This document shows, in pieces, positions 20,641 to 36,235 of a DNA stretch of 64,000 bases. Location: NCBI RefSeq assembly GCF_045679555.1, contig NC_092091.1, positions 66,986,791 through 67,050,790 of the forward strand, written 5' to 3'. The notes under the pieces are model-generated. The model worked only from the letters and a program-made list of their open reading frames with translations, did no database searches and was not told the DNA's origin. The translations under genes and the position numbers were made by a program. The stretch comes from Salvelinus alpinus. Its lineage: Eukaryota > Chordata > Actinopteri > Salmoniformes > Salmonidae. Every line of letters begins with the position of its first letter. The first letter of the stretch is position 1.

Positions 20641-20884
20641 AAAAGTAGTACTACTCAAGGCCACGCGGTCGAGCTCTTGTCTTCATAATTCACTCAAATT
20701 AAAATTCAAGGGAATCAATTTAGAAGGCATTTATCTAGGGATGGATAACTCTTGCACAATTTTGCATGTATTTTGCAAGATTTTTCCATTTTCAGCCATT
20801 GTGGCCATACAATTTCTTGTTAGTATCTTGAGTTGTAATATTTTTGTGCGTGTTTATACAGTTCATGTCCTATTTCACACAGGA

Positions 20885-21262
20885 ACACATGTATTAAAAT
20901 CAAATCCAAGTTTATTTGTCACGCGCGCCGAATACAACAGGTGTAGGCTTACTTAAAGGCTCTAACCAATAGTGCAAAAAAGGTGTTAAGTGAACAATAG
21001 GTAAGTAAAGAAATAAAACAGTAAAAAGACAGGCTATATACAGTAGCGAGGCTATAAAAGTAGCGAGGCTACATACAGACACCGGTTAGTCAGGCTGATT
21101 GAGGTAGTATGTACATGTAGATATGGTTAAAGTGACTATGCATATAGAATGAACAGAGAGTAACAGTAGCGTGAAAGATGGGTTGGCGGGTGGTGGGTGA
21201 AGGGAACACAATGCAGATAGCCCGGTTAGCCAATGTGCGGGAACACTGGTTGGTCGGTCCAA
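20885..21262 (-). repeat. Retroelement 3'-region repeat
   Basis: Starts with caaatccaagtttatttgtcac and runs through gtgactatgcatatagaatg. This high-copy salmonid sequence recurs in part at 22399-22552 and, more distantly, at 50021-50465. Confidence 0.6.
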
Positions 21263-22398
21263 TTTTAATTTCTTTTTAAAAAATATATAAAAAAATGATT
21301 TAACCAGGTAGGCTAGTTGAGCACAAGTTCTCATTTGCAACTGCGACCTGGCCAAGATAAAGCATAGCAGTTCAACACATACAACAACACAGAATTACAC
21401 ATGGAATAAACAAAACATACATTCAATAATACAGTAGAAAAAAGAAAACAAAAAGTCTATATACAGTGAGTGCAAATGAGGTAAGATAAGGGAGTTAAGG
21501 CAATAAATAGGCCATGGTGGCAAAGTAATTACAATATAGCAATTAAACACTGATGTGCAGAAGATGAATGTGCAAGTACAGATACTGGGGTGCAAAGGAG
21601 CAAGCTAAATAAATAAAAACAGTATGGGGATGAGGTAGTTGGATGGGCTAAATTACAGATGGGCTATGTACAGGTGCATTGATCTGTGAGCTGCTCTGAC
21701 AGCTGGTGCTTAAAGCTAGTTAGGGAGATATGAGTCTCCAGCTTCAGTGATTTTTGCAGTTCGTTCCAGTCATTGGCAGCAGAGAACTGGAAGGAAAGGC
21801 GGCCAAAGGAGGAATTGGCTTTGGGGGTGACCAGTGAGATATACCTGCTGGAGCGAGTGCTACGAGTGGGTGCTGCTATGGTGACCAGTGAGCTGAGATA
21901 AGGCGGGGCTTTACCTAGCAGAGACTTGTAGATGGCGACGAGTATGAAGCGAGGGCCAGCCAACGAGAGCGTACAGGTCGCAGTGGTGGGTAGTATATGG
22001 GGCTTTGGGTGACAAAACGGATGGCACTGTGATAGACTGCATCCAATTTGTTGAGTAGTGTTGGAGGCTATTTTATAAATGACATTGCCGAAGTCGAGGA
22101 TCGGTAGGATGGTCAGTTTTACGAGGGCATGTTTGGCAGCATGAGTGAAGGATGCTTTGTTGCGAAATAGGAAGCCGATTCTAGATTTAATTTTGGATTG
22201 GAGATGCTTAATGTGAGTCTGGAAGGAGAGTTTACAGTCTCGGGCGGGCAGGTGCGGGCAGTGATCGGTTGAAGAGCATGCATTTAGTTTTACTTCCATT
22301 TAAGAGCAGTTGGAGGCCACGGAAGGAGAGTTGTATGGCATTGAAGCTCGTCTGGAGGTCCAAAGAAGGGCCAGAAGTATAAAGAATGGTGTCGTTGA
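21263..22398 (-). mobile_element. LINE remnant with C-terminal ORF2 fragment, minus strand
   Basis: The minus-strand frame 22299-21664 (211 aa) resembles the C-terminus of a non-LTR reverse transcriptase. Seen are a THIKHLQSKIKSRIGFLFRNK block, LTILPILDFGNVIY, and YKSLLGKAPPYLSSL. No endonuclease or catalytic RT motif is present, so it is 5'-truncated. The 3' end (aaatgatttaaccaggtaggctag, read on plus) matches the tail of the LINE at 26790-27240. It is an inactive fragment between MMAA and SMAD1. Confidence 0.8.
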
Positions 22399-22552
22399 GG
22401 TTTTTTGGGGTAGTATGTACATGAATGTATAGTTAAAGTGACTATGCATATATGATAAACAGAGAGTAGCAGCAGCGTAAAAAGAGGGGTTGGGGGGGGG
22501 GCACACAATGCAAATAGTCTGGGTAGCCATTTGATTACCTGTTCAGGAGTCT
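22399..22552 (-). repeat. Second copy of the 20885-21262 repeat
   Basis: Shares gtagtatgtacatg and gtgactatgcatata with 21103-21146 and interrupts the LINE reading frame abruptly after 22398. It ends in a G-rich run near 22490-22500. Confidence 0.6.
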
Positions 22553-22700
22553 TATGGCTGTGTCAATTGTGTCAATTGCATGTGTCAATTGAAAATGTGT
22601 TGTTTTCATGTCCCAACTCCCCAAGGGTGATGCGAAGGTTTTTTATACCTAAGGGCCTTGCAACAGGTGTGCTTCCAATACCATGGCCTCAGTCTATATC

Positions 22701-22812
22701 AGAGGAGGCTGGTGGGAGGAGCTGTTTGATGTGTTTGAATCCGTTCCATTCATTTAATTCCAGCCAGTACAATTTGAGCCCGTCCTCCTATAGCTCCTCC
22801 CATCAGCCTCCA
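22701..22812. repeat. 112-bp fold-back MITE with 7-bp target duplication
   Basis: Inverted ends agaggaggctgg ... ccatcagcctcca are flanked by ctatatc at 22694-22700 and 22813-22819. The duplication length suggests a hAT-like mobiliser. Confidence 0.75.
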
Positions 22813-22984
22813 CTATATCTGGTCACACCACTCCTCTATCCACACTCATTCTCCTCATATGAGAACTCACTCTTCAAAGAATCATACTTGCAAAATATGC
22901 AGTCTTGACTAAATATGAATGATTTTGGGATTTATGTTATTTGAGGTTAAATATCATCATGGTGTATTCTTCTGTTTGCTTAAA

Positions 22985-23335
22985 AGCGCTACATGGCCAT
23001 TAGGACGTCTGCATTGGCCATGCAGCATTTATGGTGATACAGCCTCTGCAGAAGTCAGGGCATTCTTGGGCTTCACCAAGCAGCGGAGAGCTGTTGTGAA
23101 GGAAGTTTTCAAGGAAGTGAGTTTGTGTTTATACAGGACCTCTCGCCCCCATCTACCATTAACCAATCATGTCAATGCGGAGCTATACAGAGCCCTCCGC
23201 ATTTGTTACAACATTTGAGAGGCGCACAGCGATGCGGTAGAGTTCAATTTGGCCTCTGTGTGCCTCCAGAGGCTCCGCGATTGCGCCACACCATCCATAC
23301 GGCGCCTCCGATCACATTTCAGATCAAGCATAAAC
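22985..23335. repeat. Probable interspersed repeat, unclassified
   Basis: The segment with tctgcattggccatgcagca and cctctgcagaagtcaggg resembles a sequence common in salmonids. It carries a 99-aa open frame that matches nothing I know. Terminal structure was not resolved. Confidence 0.4.
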
Positions 23336-23583
23336 TGGCTCTTATGCAATATTTATACTGAACTTTCTTGATCGTCAACTTGAAACTGTTATGTAGCTTA
23401 TGATACCAACATTACACGTGTTGACATCCGTGGACATTTCGTTTGGACATTGACATTAACGTTCTGTTATTCTTAAAAAATGAAAACAATATAAGGCCAC
23501 AGGTAATGAAACAACTTTATTTATTGAATCTTCCAGTAGAGACTTGATATTCATGGAATAAAACTGCTTTCTGGGAGTACTAC

Positions 23584-23901
23584 TCAGCAAAAACAGAAAA
23601 AACGAAACAAAAAAACAAAGAGAAGAGGCAACAATCCGTGAAAGTGCAGATAACAAGAAACGACAAGAAAACATATTCAAAAAAATACAAAAATCAATAC
23701 AACTTGTAATAGCGGATGGAGTTTTCTAAGCCTAAAATAATTGAAGGAAAAAACAGTCTGCATTTTTATAAAATGATCAAATCATGTATTAGGGCCATCA
23801 GTAACTCACTCACCAGTGAAACTAATATTTTTTTTTCAGTCAACAAGTTCTGAAGGATGCCATTGTTTTATTAACTGTCTTTTTGTAAGTTTTGCTGAGT
23901 T
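23584..23901. repeat. Non-autonomous DNA transposon (ctcagcaaaa ends)
   Basis: The left end ctcagcaaaaacagaaaa and the right end tttttgtaagttttgctgag are inverted repeats. The body is A-rich with no coding content. It is Tc1/mariner-like by its TA-rich junctions. Confidence 0.65.
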
Positions 23902-23958
23902 GATGCCATCAGAGAATGTAACAGAAGAGATGTATCCTCAATAGATTACCACACAATG

Positions 23959-24666
23959 TGTCATAATATCCATAAACCCTAGCGGTCAAACAGAGAAATG
24001 GTTCCAATCGTTTTTCCACCATTCATTTTTCCCATAGGGGATTTAAGAAACATTTCAAATGAGGGCTGTGTTTCATGTAGATTTACCCTGGCGTGACGTT
24101 TTGATAACCATGCAAATCTCTCTAGGACAAGGTGACTTTTAGTAATATATTCGCCCCCAAAAATGAAACGCTAATTAGCTGCTAATTTGGCTATCATAAA
24201 GGACTATAAATGCCATGATGATCTGGATGAGCCTGCCGAATCGAGGCAAAGGTAAGAAACTCTGGATTAACTATCTAATGTTAGCTAAATGCAGTAATGA
24301 ATAAATTGGTTACATTTCTTTAAATGAACAATTCTGTTAAGTGTCTTGTGCAAGTTCTAAATTGACAATACCTGTTAGCAAAGGTATCAGCTAGCGATGA
24401 CGTGCAGGAGCTTGAAGGGATTTGTAGTTTTGCATGATGTCTACTTTGATGGTAATTAGCATTTACAAATCTGAGAGTAAATTGCGTAATATACCGATAA
24501 AAGTCACCTTGTCCAAGAGAGATTTACATGGTTATCAAAACGTCACGCCGGGGTAAAATCTACATGAAACACAGCCCTTATTTGAAGTGTTTCTAAAATC
24601 CCCTATGGGAAAAATGATTGGAACCATTTCCCTGTTTGACCACTAGGTTTTATGGGTATTATGACA
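23959..24666. repeat. ~708-bp fold-back element with ~200-bp arms
   Basis: The left arm from tgtcataatatccataaac is mirrored by the right arm ending gggtattatgaca. Matched landmarks include ggttccaatcg / gattggaacc, gcgtgacgttttgataacc / ggttatcaaaacgtcacgc, and acaaggtgactttt / aaaagtcaccttgt. It is non-coding and lies in the SMAD1-MMAA intergenic region. Confidence 0.85.
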
Positions 24667-25407
24667 CCTCCACTGTGGGGCTCTATGTGACTCGACAATT
24701 GATTGTTTTCTTTTTTTGCTGTACCATGCACAGCTAGGGTCAAACTGAACTATCATACGCTTGTGCCCATCTCTGTCTGTTTAGTGTCATTCTTCAGTCA
24801 CTACCTAAACAAGCCAAACGGTGATTTGCTACACTAAACCAAACTACGCGTTTGCAAAACCGACTGCACAGCACTTTTCTCTAATGTTGAGTATGCCTAA
24901 AACACGATTAAAATCGTTTAATTCAGTTGTAACATGGGTGTAACACAAGAAGAGAAATATTTATTTATGTACAATTTTTTTAATCTTATGTCCTGTGAGC
25001 ACAATCCCACAATGCCCACCTCACTCTCCCGCCCTGCTCCCACTGATGCCCTCTCATGATTTCTCCTCATGACAGGGTTTGTAAATAATCTAAAGGGATT
25101 TTATGTAGGGGTCTTTTTCTTCAACTCTTTTTATTTCCCAAAACCTAAAAAAATTACATTTTTAGGGTTCTGGGGGAGACATTTGTATTTACTGACCTCA
25201 GTATTTTCATACGTTCTAAAAATGTTCATAAGAAACATAATATTTCTACATTTTTTCATCCATATTGGTTGTCTTCCAATCCTTCCAATTCTGTACACAT
25301 TTATTATCGTTGTAGCAACACATGAAACTGGCTGTATGGGTTTCCAATGTTAACCCAAAAAACAGGGGAAGGGAAAAGAAAGAGGAAAAACTGCCGGAAC
25401 AAGATCA
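24667..25407. other. Intergenic or SMAD1 3' UTR sequence
   Basis: No repeat was recognised. On the minus strand AATAAA-type hexamers occur near 25130 and 25300, so this may include the end of the SMAD1 3' UTR. No coding frame is supported. Confidence 0.4.
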
Positions 25408-25533
25408 GGGACCCATATTCACGTATTAGAGTGCTGATCTATGTTCAGGTCCCACCAGTCCATATAAATGTATTCATTATGATCTAAAAGGCCAAACTGA
25501 TCCTCGTTCAGACTCTTTCTGAATATGGGCCCC
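25408..25533. repeat. Fold-back MITE, family 'gatctaaaaggc'
   Basis: Inverted ends gggacccatattcacg / ctgaatatgggccc around a centre with attatgatctaaaaggc. Related copies are at 31805-31949 and 41003-41140. Confidence 0.7.
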
Positions 25534-25722
25534 ATATGAGGAGGATACTTTGCGTAATGCTGAATTGATGATTAGTTTATAATGATTTGAGTCTGATTGA
25601 TAATTATTACAGTTGGTCACAAAGATCAAGTATCTTCCAGATGCTTCTATCTCGTCCCCCCCACACATCCCAGTCTGCAATGTGCCCAATTTCAGACATA
25701 ATCCCTCAAGTACAAACCCACC

Positions 25723-25857
25723 AGGGTTGGGGTCAATTCCATTTCAATTCAGTCAATACAGTAAATAAACTGAATTTCCTATTTTAATTTAGATTCTCTT
25801 AAAATTCCAGTTTACTTGCTGAATTGACTGATTTCAATTAGAATTGACCCCCACCCT
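25723..25857. repeat. Fold-back MITE in the presumed SMAD1 3' UTR
   Basis: Inverted ends agggttggggtcaatt ... aattgacccccaccct. It lies only 79 bp past the SMAD1 stop codon and is therefore probably transcribed as part of the 3' UTR. Confidence 0.75.
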
Positions 25858-25935
25858 GAAACCCACCCATCCCACCCCTCCACTGGAACCTAAATGCTGG
25901 GTTTGGACAGCCCTGGGGCCTGGGGACAGTTTCGT

Positions 25936-29814
<3,879 letters not shown>

Positions 29815-29914
29815 NNNNNNNNNNNNNNNNNNNNNNNNNNNNNNNNNNNNNNNNNNNNNNNNNNNNNNNNNNNNNNNNNNNNNNNNNNNNNNNNNNNNNN
29901 NNNNNNNNNNNNNN
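29815..29914. other. Assembly gap (100 Ns)
   Basis: Exactly 100 N, the conventional size for a gap of unknown length. It cuts the SMAD1 linker exon. The rest of this exon and the MH1 exons are expected on its far side but are absent from this window. Confidence 1.
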
Positions 29915-30181
29915 CAAATCTCCCATTTATTGTCAATATTAAACCAAAGGTTGATAAATATCATACCAAATCTATTGTAAAACTAAAAGGAGGTACATCG
30001 ATTTATAGACCTAAAATCGAAATGAGCTTGTTACTGTCAATTGTCAAAAGTTTTTAGCCAGGTGTGTTTCAGCGCAAAATTAGTCACACGTGACCTGGTT
30101 TCTAAATGATTGGGCCTAATGGAACGTATTAATAGGCCACTAACAACAATGTCAACATATCCACCATTACTCATTACTATG

Positions 30182-30405
30182 CACTCTTAGAAAAAAGGGA
30201 TCCAAAAGGGTTCTTCGGCTATCCCCATAGGAGAACCCTTTTTGGTTCTAGGTACAACCCTTTTGGGTTCCATGTAGAGCCCTCTGTGGAAAGGATTCCA
30301 AAAGTGTTCTACCTGGAACCAAAAAGGGTTTTCAAAGGGGTTCTCTTAAGAGGACAGCCGAAGAACCCTTTTAGGTTCTAGAAAGCACCTTTTTTTCTAA
30401 GAGTG
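30182..30405. repeat. Fold-back MITE (cactcttagaaaaaa ends)
   Basis: Inverted ends cactcttagaaaaaagg / ctttttttctaagagtg, with repeated gaaccctttttggttc motifs. A second copy is at 58767-58988. Confidence 0.85.
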
Positions 30406-30808
30406 TGGTGTGTAATCAGTTAATCAGTTACCCAACCTCCAATATAAGCTAAAGAGAAAAGAACAGTGTCACTCAGCTTGGAAGGCCTATATCCCTTGCC
30501 TCCTATTCAATGCTGTCCCTGACAAAGTAACACAGTTGTCAACTACAGGTCTCTACCACACACTCACCAATGACATTATAAAGTATTCCTGTCTGATGGG
30601 TTCCACCTCTCACCAGTTCATTTGCTTCACCACCATGAAACAGTAAGAAAATGCAACCAAATGCAAAACCACTCCGATCTGTGATCTCAATTTATGTACA
30701 CTAATTATGGTCGGATGTGAATGAAATTATAAAACTGATGTATTAAATACCCTCTCCCCAGCGAAGCTTGACTAGACTGCCGAGTTAATTGTAATTCATG
30801 GTGAAAAT
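30406..30808. other. Gene-free stretch
   Basis: Nothing recognised. Confidence 0.5.

Positions 30809-30896
<88 letters not shown>
30809..30896. repeat. (GA)n microsatellite, ~88 bp
   Basis: Uninterrupted GA repeat. Confidence 0.95.
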
Positions 30897-30898
<2 letters not shown>

Positions 30899-31242
30899 CT
30901 CAGTCCCTAGAGAGAAAGAGTGAATCAGAGAGTGATTGAAATGTGGAGACAAAAAAATAATCTGTATATTTCTGCATATCCTGTGTTTCCAGATCATCAG
31001 CTTGTCATTTCGGTTTTGTTTGGCGTCTCGGACTTGATTGAGGGATTTGATGGAGATGCTCATATTAACAAACTGACATGTTATTGTGTGTCTCTCTGAG
31101 TGACACCTTTTTGGTCTTCATCTCTAATAGGAAATGTCTTTCCTTTTGTATTTATAATGTTCTCTTAGAGACCTGCTGCAGGGGCCACTGGGAGACTCCT
31201 CCTTTCTTATTTCAGTCTCTTTGTTGATAGACTCACACACAC

Positions 31243-31278
<36 letters not shown>

Positions 31279-31804
31279 TGTTTCTTTCTAGTTGACAATA
31301 TAAATTGAATATATTTCACATTCGCTAATTATGAATTCGATAGAGGCCCATCAAGGCCTTACCCTCTCTCACCTAGTTTGCTAATTCATCTGCTATGTTT
31401 ATGCTGAACCATTATCGCCTTGACAGTTATTTCTCCTTCATCTCTGGAAGCGTCTCTTTCATGCCACATTACTAGGCTGGATGTGACACCTCCTCTGCCT
31501 CCACTGATCAGGCGTGCGCGCTGGGGACAAAAGCCCAAACGACACTGAGATGACTCCAACTGAGACGTGTCGTGATTCTTGAAGATAGATATGAGATCTT
31601 TTTAAATGAGCGATTAATGGAGAAGGACTTTGTGATTCTGGAATGTCTAATGTTAATGTTCTCCTTTGGATATAAAAAATAATCTTTGACATTTTTTTCC
31701 CCTGGATCAAAAGTGATGGAGTAGTGTTTCTGTGAGCCTGTATGAATCAGGTATTCTTTCTGGTGTGACTGACAAGACAATAGGAAAGTTAACCCTCATC
31801 AGGG
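30897..31804. other. Gene-free stretch with an (AC)n run
   Basis: AC repeat at about 31230-31276. Otherwise nothing recognised. Confidence 0.5.
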
Positions 31805-31949
31805 GCCATATGTATCAAATGCATCAGAGTAGGCGTGCAGATCTTGGATCAGGTTCCCCCTGTCTATGTGATCTTATTTATTATGATTTAAAAGGCTAAA
31901 CTGATCCTCGATCGGCAATCCTACTCTAAGACACTTGATACATACAGCC
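31805..31949. repeat. Fold-back MITE, family 'gatctaaaaggc'
   Basis: Arms atgtatcaaatgcatcagagtagg and cctactctaagacacttgatacat around a centre attatgatttaaaaggct. Confidence 0.8.
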
Positions 31950-32059
31950 TTTGTTTGTCATACTGATGCCATACTCCTGTGAAAGCACTCAAATGGAATG
32001 TAATGGGGGATAAATACAGGACGATTATGTAGATAGAAAGAAAATCTGCTCTAGTTTTA

Positions 32060-32204
32060 AAGTTTAAAACATATGAATCTAAGCTATAAAGTTTAAAACA
32101 TATGAATCTAAGCTATAAAGTTTAAAACATATGAATCTAAGCTATAAAGTTTAAAACATATGAATCTAAGCTATAAAGTTTAAAACATATGAATCTAAGC
32201 TATA
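32060..32204. repeat. 29-bp tandem repeat x5
   Basis: Unit agtttaaaacatatgaatctaag..., five nearly identical copies, adjoining the left end of the composite element at 32205. Confidence 0.9.
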
Positions 32205-32600
32205 GCCAGCTAGCACATAACGTTCTGAGAACCATATGTTTCTTAGATCTTGGTGAGAGCATGGTTGTCCTGTGGTCATTTTGCATACAACCTTCCCACA
32301 ATGTTCTGAGAATGGTACAGGATACCCAGCTAGCACATAACGTTCTGAGAACCATATGTTTCTTAGATCTTGGTGAGAGCATGGTTGTCCTGGGGTTATT
32401 TTGCATACAACCTTCCCACAATGTTCTGAGAATGGTACAGGATACCCAGCTAGCACATAATGTTCTGAGAATGGTACAGGACACCCAGCTAGCACATAAT
32501 GTTCTGAGAATGGTACAGGACACTCAGCTAGCACATAATGTTCTGAGAATGGTACAGGACTCTCAGCTAGCACATAATGTTCTGAGAACCATAGGTTTCT
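32205..32600. repeat. Tandem amplification of the composite's left end
   Basis: Two ~120-bp units (with agatcttggtgagagcatgg) are followed by about four shortened ~38-bp units (agctagcacataatgttctg...), all keeping the same terminal motif. Confidence 0.85.
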
Positions 32601-33016
32601 TAGGTGGGAATTTCAGTACTTCAGCATAATGTTTCCTACAGGTTTCCCCATGATTCTATTTAAAGTCATGTTCTCAAATTGTTCAGAGAACGTTAAGAAA
32701 CAATGTTCTTCTGTGGGAATTTCAGTACTTCAGCATAACGCTTTTTGCAGGTTTCCTGATGGGTCTATTTAAAGCTATGTTCTCAGAACGTTTAGAAAAC
32801 TTTCCATAAAAATCACAAGAAAACATTAGTAACTCTCAAAGAACATTCTAAGAATGTTATTTAAAAAGCATACATTCCATTCTCAGCATCAACAAAACTC
32901 TCTCCATCCTCTATCTTGTTAAGGGTGTTCAGGTGTGTTGGCCGTGCCCACTAATTGGCCACACCTGATCTTAATGAGTGCTTGTTTCCTTTAAAATGGG
33001 GTCTGTTTGAATATGT

Positions 33017-33430
33017 CACACCCTGATCTGTTTCACCTGTCTTTGTGCTTGTCTCCAACCTCTCCAGGTGTCACCCATTATCCCCAGTGTATTTATACCT
33101 GTGTTCTCTGTTTGTCTGTTGCCAGTTTGTCTTGTCATGTCAAGTCAACCAGCGTGGTTTTCCATGCTCCTGCGGTTTCCTAGTCTCTGTTTTTCTAGTC
33201 CTCCCGGTTCTGACCTTTTGCCTGCCCTGACACCGTGCCCGCCTGCTTGACCATTCAGCCTGCCCTGACCTCGAGCCTGCCTGCCACCCTATAAACTTTA
33301 GACTCTGACCTGGTTAATGAACTTCTGCCTGTCCTCGACCTGCCTCTTGCCTGCCCCTTGCTTTTTAATAAATATCAGAGACTTGAACCATCGGCCTCCT
33401 GTGTCTGCATCTGGGTCTCGCCCTGTGTCA
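33017..33430 (+). mobile_element. Probable solo LTR
   Basis: Begins TGTCACACCCTGATC and ends near GTGTCA (or a few bases on), with a TATTTATA box-like site (33090) and an AATAAA polyadenylation signal (33367) in LTR order. No internal retroviral genes flank it. The target duplication is unclear (gaat on both sides at best). Confidence 0.55.
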
Positions 33431-33710
33431 TTATAGAATCGACTAAAATGAACAGCTTTGTATGAGTTAAAAAAACATGGCATATTTGCTCCATTCTGGT
33501 GACACAGTGGACTAATTCAATGGATAGAGAACAGAAGATCATTGGTTCAACTCTCACTGATGCCATGCCATAATAAAAAATGCGTGTTTGCATGATTAAT
33601 GCTGAAGTAAATACTTTTCCTTGTGTCTTATGTGTGCTTGGAGTTTAAGGAAATTATTTAAAAAAACTCCAAATAACCTATAATTTCTGTTCTCAGAATG
33701 TTAATAAAAC

Positions 33711-34752
33711 TTATTGTGGATAGGGGGCAGCATTTTCACGTTTGGATGAAAAGCGTGCCCAGAGTAAACTGCCTGCTACTCAGTCCCAGATGCTAATATA
33801 TGCATATTATTAGTAGTATTGGATAGCAAACACTCTGAAGTTTCTAAAACTGTTTGAATCATGTCTGTGACTATAACATAACTTCTTTGGCAGGCAAAAC
33901 CCAGAGGACAAACCATTCAGATGTTGTTCTTTTTTAGGTCACTCTCTTTTCAATGGGTTTTCATTGGGAATCCAGATTTCTAAGGGACCTTCCTGCAGTT
34001 CCTATCGCTTCCACTGGATGTCAACAGTCTTTAGAAATTGGTTGAAGTTTTTCCTTTGAGAAATGAAGAAGTAGCCATGTTCAGAATGAGGCTCCAGGGA
34101 AGTGTACTGTTTGTTAGAGGCGCGTGACCAGAAAGCATGCTATACATTGTTTTCCTCCGGTATTGAACACAGATCATCCCGTCTTCAATTTTATCGATTA
34201 TTTACGTTAAAAAATACCTAAAGTTGTATTACAAAAGTAGTTTGAAATGTTTGGACAAAGCTTACAGGTAGCTTTTGAGATATTTTGTAGTCACGTTGTG
34301 CAAGTTGGAACCGGTGTTTTTCTGGATCAAACACGCCAAATAAATGGACATTTTGGATATATATCGATGGAATTAATCGAACAAAAGGGCCATTTGTGAT
34401 GTTTATGGGACATATTGGAGTGCCAACAGAAGAAGCTCATCAAAGGTAAGGCATGAATTATATCTTTATTTCTGCGTTTTGTGTCGCACCGGGAGGGTTG
34501 AAATATGATTGTCTGCGTTTGTTTGCTTGGTTGCTATCCTCAGATAATAGCATTGTTTGCTTTCGCTGTAAAGCATGTTTTAAATCTGACATGTTGGCTG
34601 GATTCACAACAAGTGTATCTTTAATTTGGTATACTGAATGTGTGATTTCATGAAAGTTAAATTTTTATAGTCATTTATTTGAATTTGGCGCTATGCATTT
34701 TCACTGGATGTTGGCCAGGTGGGACGCTACCGTCCCACATATCCCAGAGAGG
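33711..34752. mobile_element. 1042-bp nested repeat with 10-bp target-site duplication
   Basis: Flanked by ttaataaaac at 33701-33710 and 34753-34762. It begins ttattgtggatagggggcag and ends cccacatatcccagagagg. It has no coding capacity beyond a 66-aa chance frame. It is a high-copy salmonid sequence; the long duplication suits a retrotransposon or an unclassified element. Confidence 0.75.
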
Positions 34753-34994
34753 TTAATAAAACCTCCCAGGAAAACATTCAGAGAACCATAGTAAAATGTT
34801 CTCCGAACCTCCCTGCAACCTAAAAATGAACGTTCCCAGAACAGGTGAAATTTTCACTTCCATTCTCAGAAGAAAAAAAATTACATTTCGATTTTACCGG
34901 TCAGGAAACATATGGCTTCATTCCCAGATCCAATGGGACACCAATAAACATACGTTCATACAACTTCCAAGGAACCAACTGTGCTAGCTGGGTA

Positions 34995-36071
34995 TGTATT
35001 CAGATGTTTAATTCACCCTCAGTAATCTGCACAGTTTCATTTGAAGTGACATGTTGGACATTTGAAATCAGATTGATGATAGATGTCTCAGCCATTAGGC
35101 TATTAGGCTACCAAGAACCCACGTTCCACTCCACCTTGTACAAATGTAATAATTGTCAGTGGCCCCTCATGTAGGCTAAAACATTACAACCACTATTGCT
35201 CTAGCCACTAGCCCTCTCTGACAGACACTAGACTGGGATGTAAGCTATACACAGTTCATTTTGATATTTATCCAGCAGTTAAAAACGTTCTTCACATGTC
35301 CAGCGTGAGAAAGCAATTACAGCTTAGTCAGGTACATATTCAAGTCTTTCTTTAGTCGCCCCACTCAGACTGAAGCAGAAACAGAACGTCCTTCAATCAA
35401 AGGCTGATAATAATAATTCATGCTCTGGGGGGCTCCAGGTATGCCATAAGGTCTCGTCTTCTAGGTCACGTCCAACATCATTGCTCAATATACAGATAAA
35501 GGATGTATAATTTAATAAGCAGGCAGAAGCGTTAAATAATTCATATATTCAAGTTCATTATGGCAAGAAACAGCGATATTGTGATATAATGATTTTTACT
35601 TTTGACCTTGGTCTCCGTGGTTGAGCTTCATTTTTGAGTTTTAGTTATAGCTTAACACTTCAAAATGATTCGAAAGACGCCTCATTCGGTATTCAAGAAA
35701 TTGATGCCTTTTGTTTTAAATAAAATATGTTGTAAGAAAGGTGGGAGTACCTGGACTCTTTGGTTTGAATTAAATATGGCATAAGAAACGAAAGGTATTG
35801 CTAATGACTGGATGAGTTTTCCCCTCATTTATTCATATTTGTTTGATTTCTCTATTCATAAAGACTACTAGCAGTCCTCTGAGATTGAACTAGGAAAGAT
35901 GGAGGGGATTGTCTGATATGAAATGTTGACAGGAGAACTAATGCTTCCTGAAAAGTCTCTAATGATGGTATACAGCTTTTCATAGAACCTCACTTCCTAT
36001 ACCTTAACACAGTAGTTAGGTCTGATAATGAATGGCCTGCTGCTTACTGGATGTCTCCTCCGTAGACTTGT
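34995..36071. other. Gene-free stretch
   Basis: Nothing recognised. Low-copy-looking AT-rich sequence. Confidence 0.5.
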
Positions 36072-36235
36072 CTTTACATTACAATCATTTTGCAGACATT
36101 ATTATCCAGAGCAATTTACAGGAGCAATTAGGGTTAAGTGCATTGTTCATGTCGGCTCAGGGATTTGAACCAGTGACCTTTCGGTGACTGGCCCAATGCT
36201 CTTAACCACTAGGCTACCTGCCGCCCAGCGGGGAG
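36072..36235 (-). mobile_element. tRNA-derived SINE (SlmI-like)
   Basis: Read on the minus strand, it has a tRNA-Leu-like head with an A box (tagcctagtggttaagagc) and a B box (ggtcactggttcaaatcc). A body with taaccctaattgctcctgt and a tail with ctggataataatgtctgc follow. It is about 164 bp. The head is unfoldable as a functional tRNA because of the fused tail and missing acceptor end. Confidence 0.75.

Larger units (their letters stand above)
32205..34994. mobile_element. Composite element with 'agctagcaca' inverted ends and two nested insertions
   Basis: The left end cagctagcacataacgttctgag and the right end caactgtgctagctggg are inverted repeats. The body has many tgttctcagaa-type motifs. 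Inserted in it are an LTR-like segment (33017-33430) and a 1042-bp element (33711-34752). The left end is tandemly amplified (32205-32600). No coding frame. Confidence 0.65.

Noticed and set aside
21664-22299. 211-codon frame as a host gene
   Set aside because: It matches the C-terminus of a LINE reverse transcriptase protein and is interrupted by another repeat.
36072-36235. tRNA-Leu gene
   Set aside because: A and B boxes are present, but the sequence continues into a SINE tail and lacks a proper acceptor stem.
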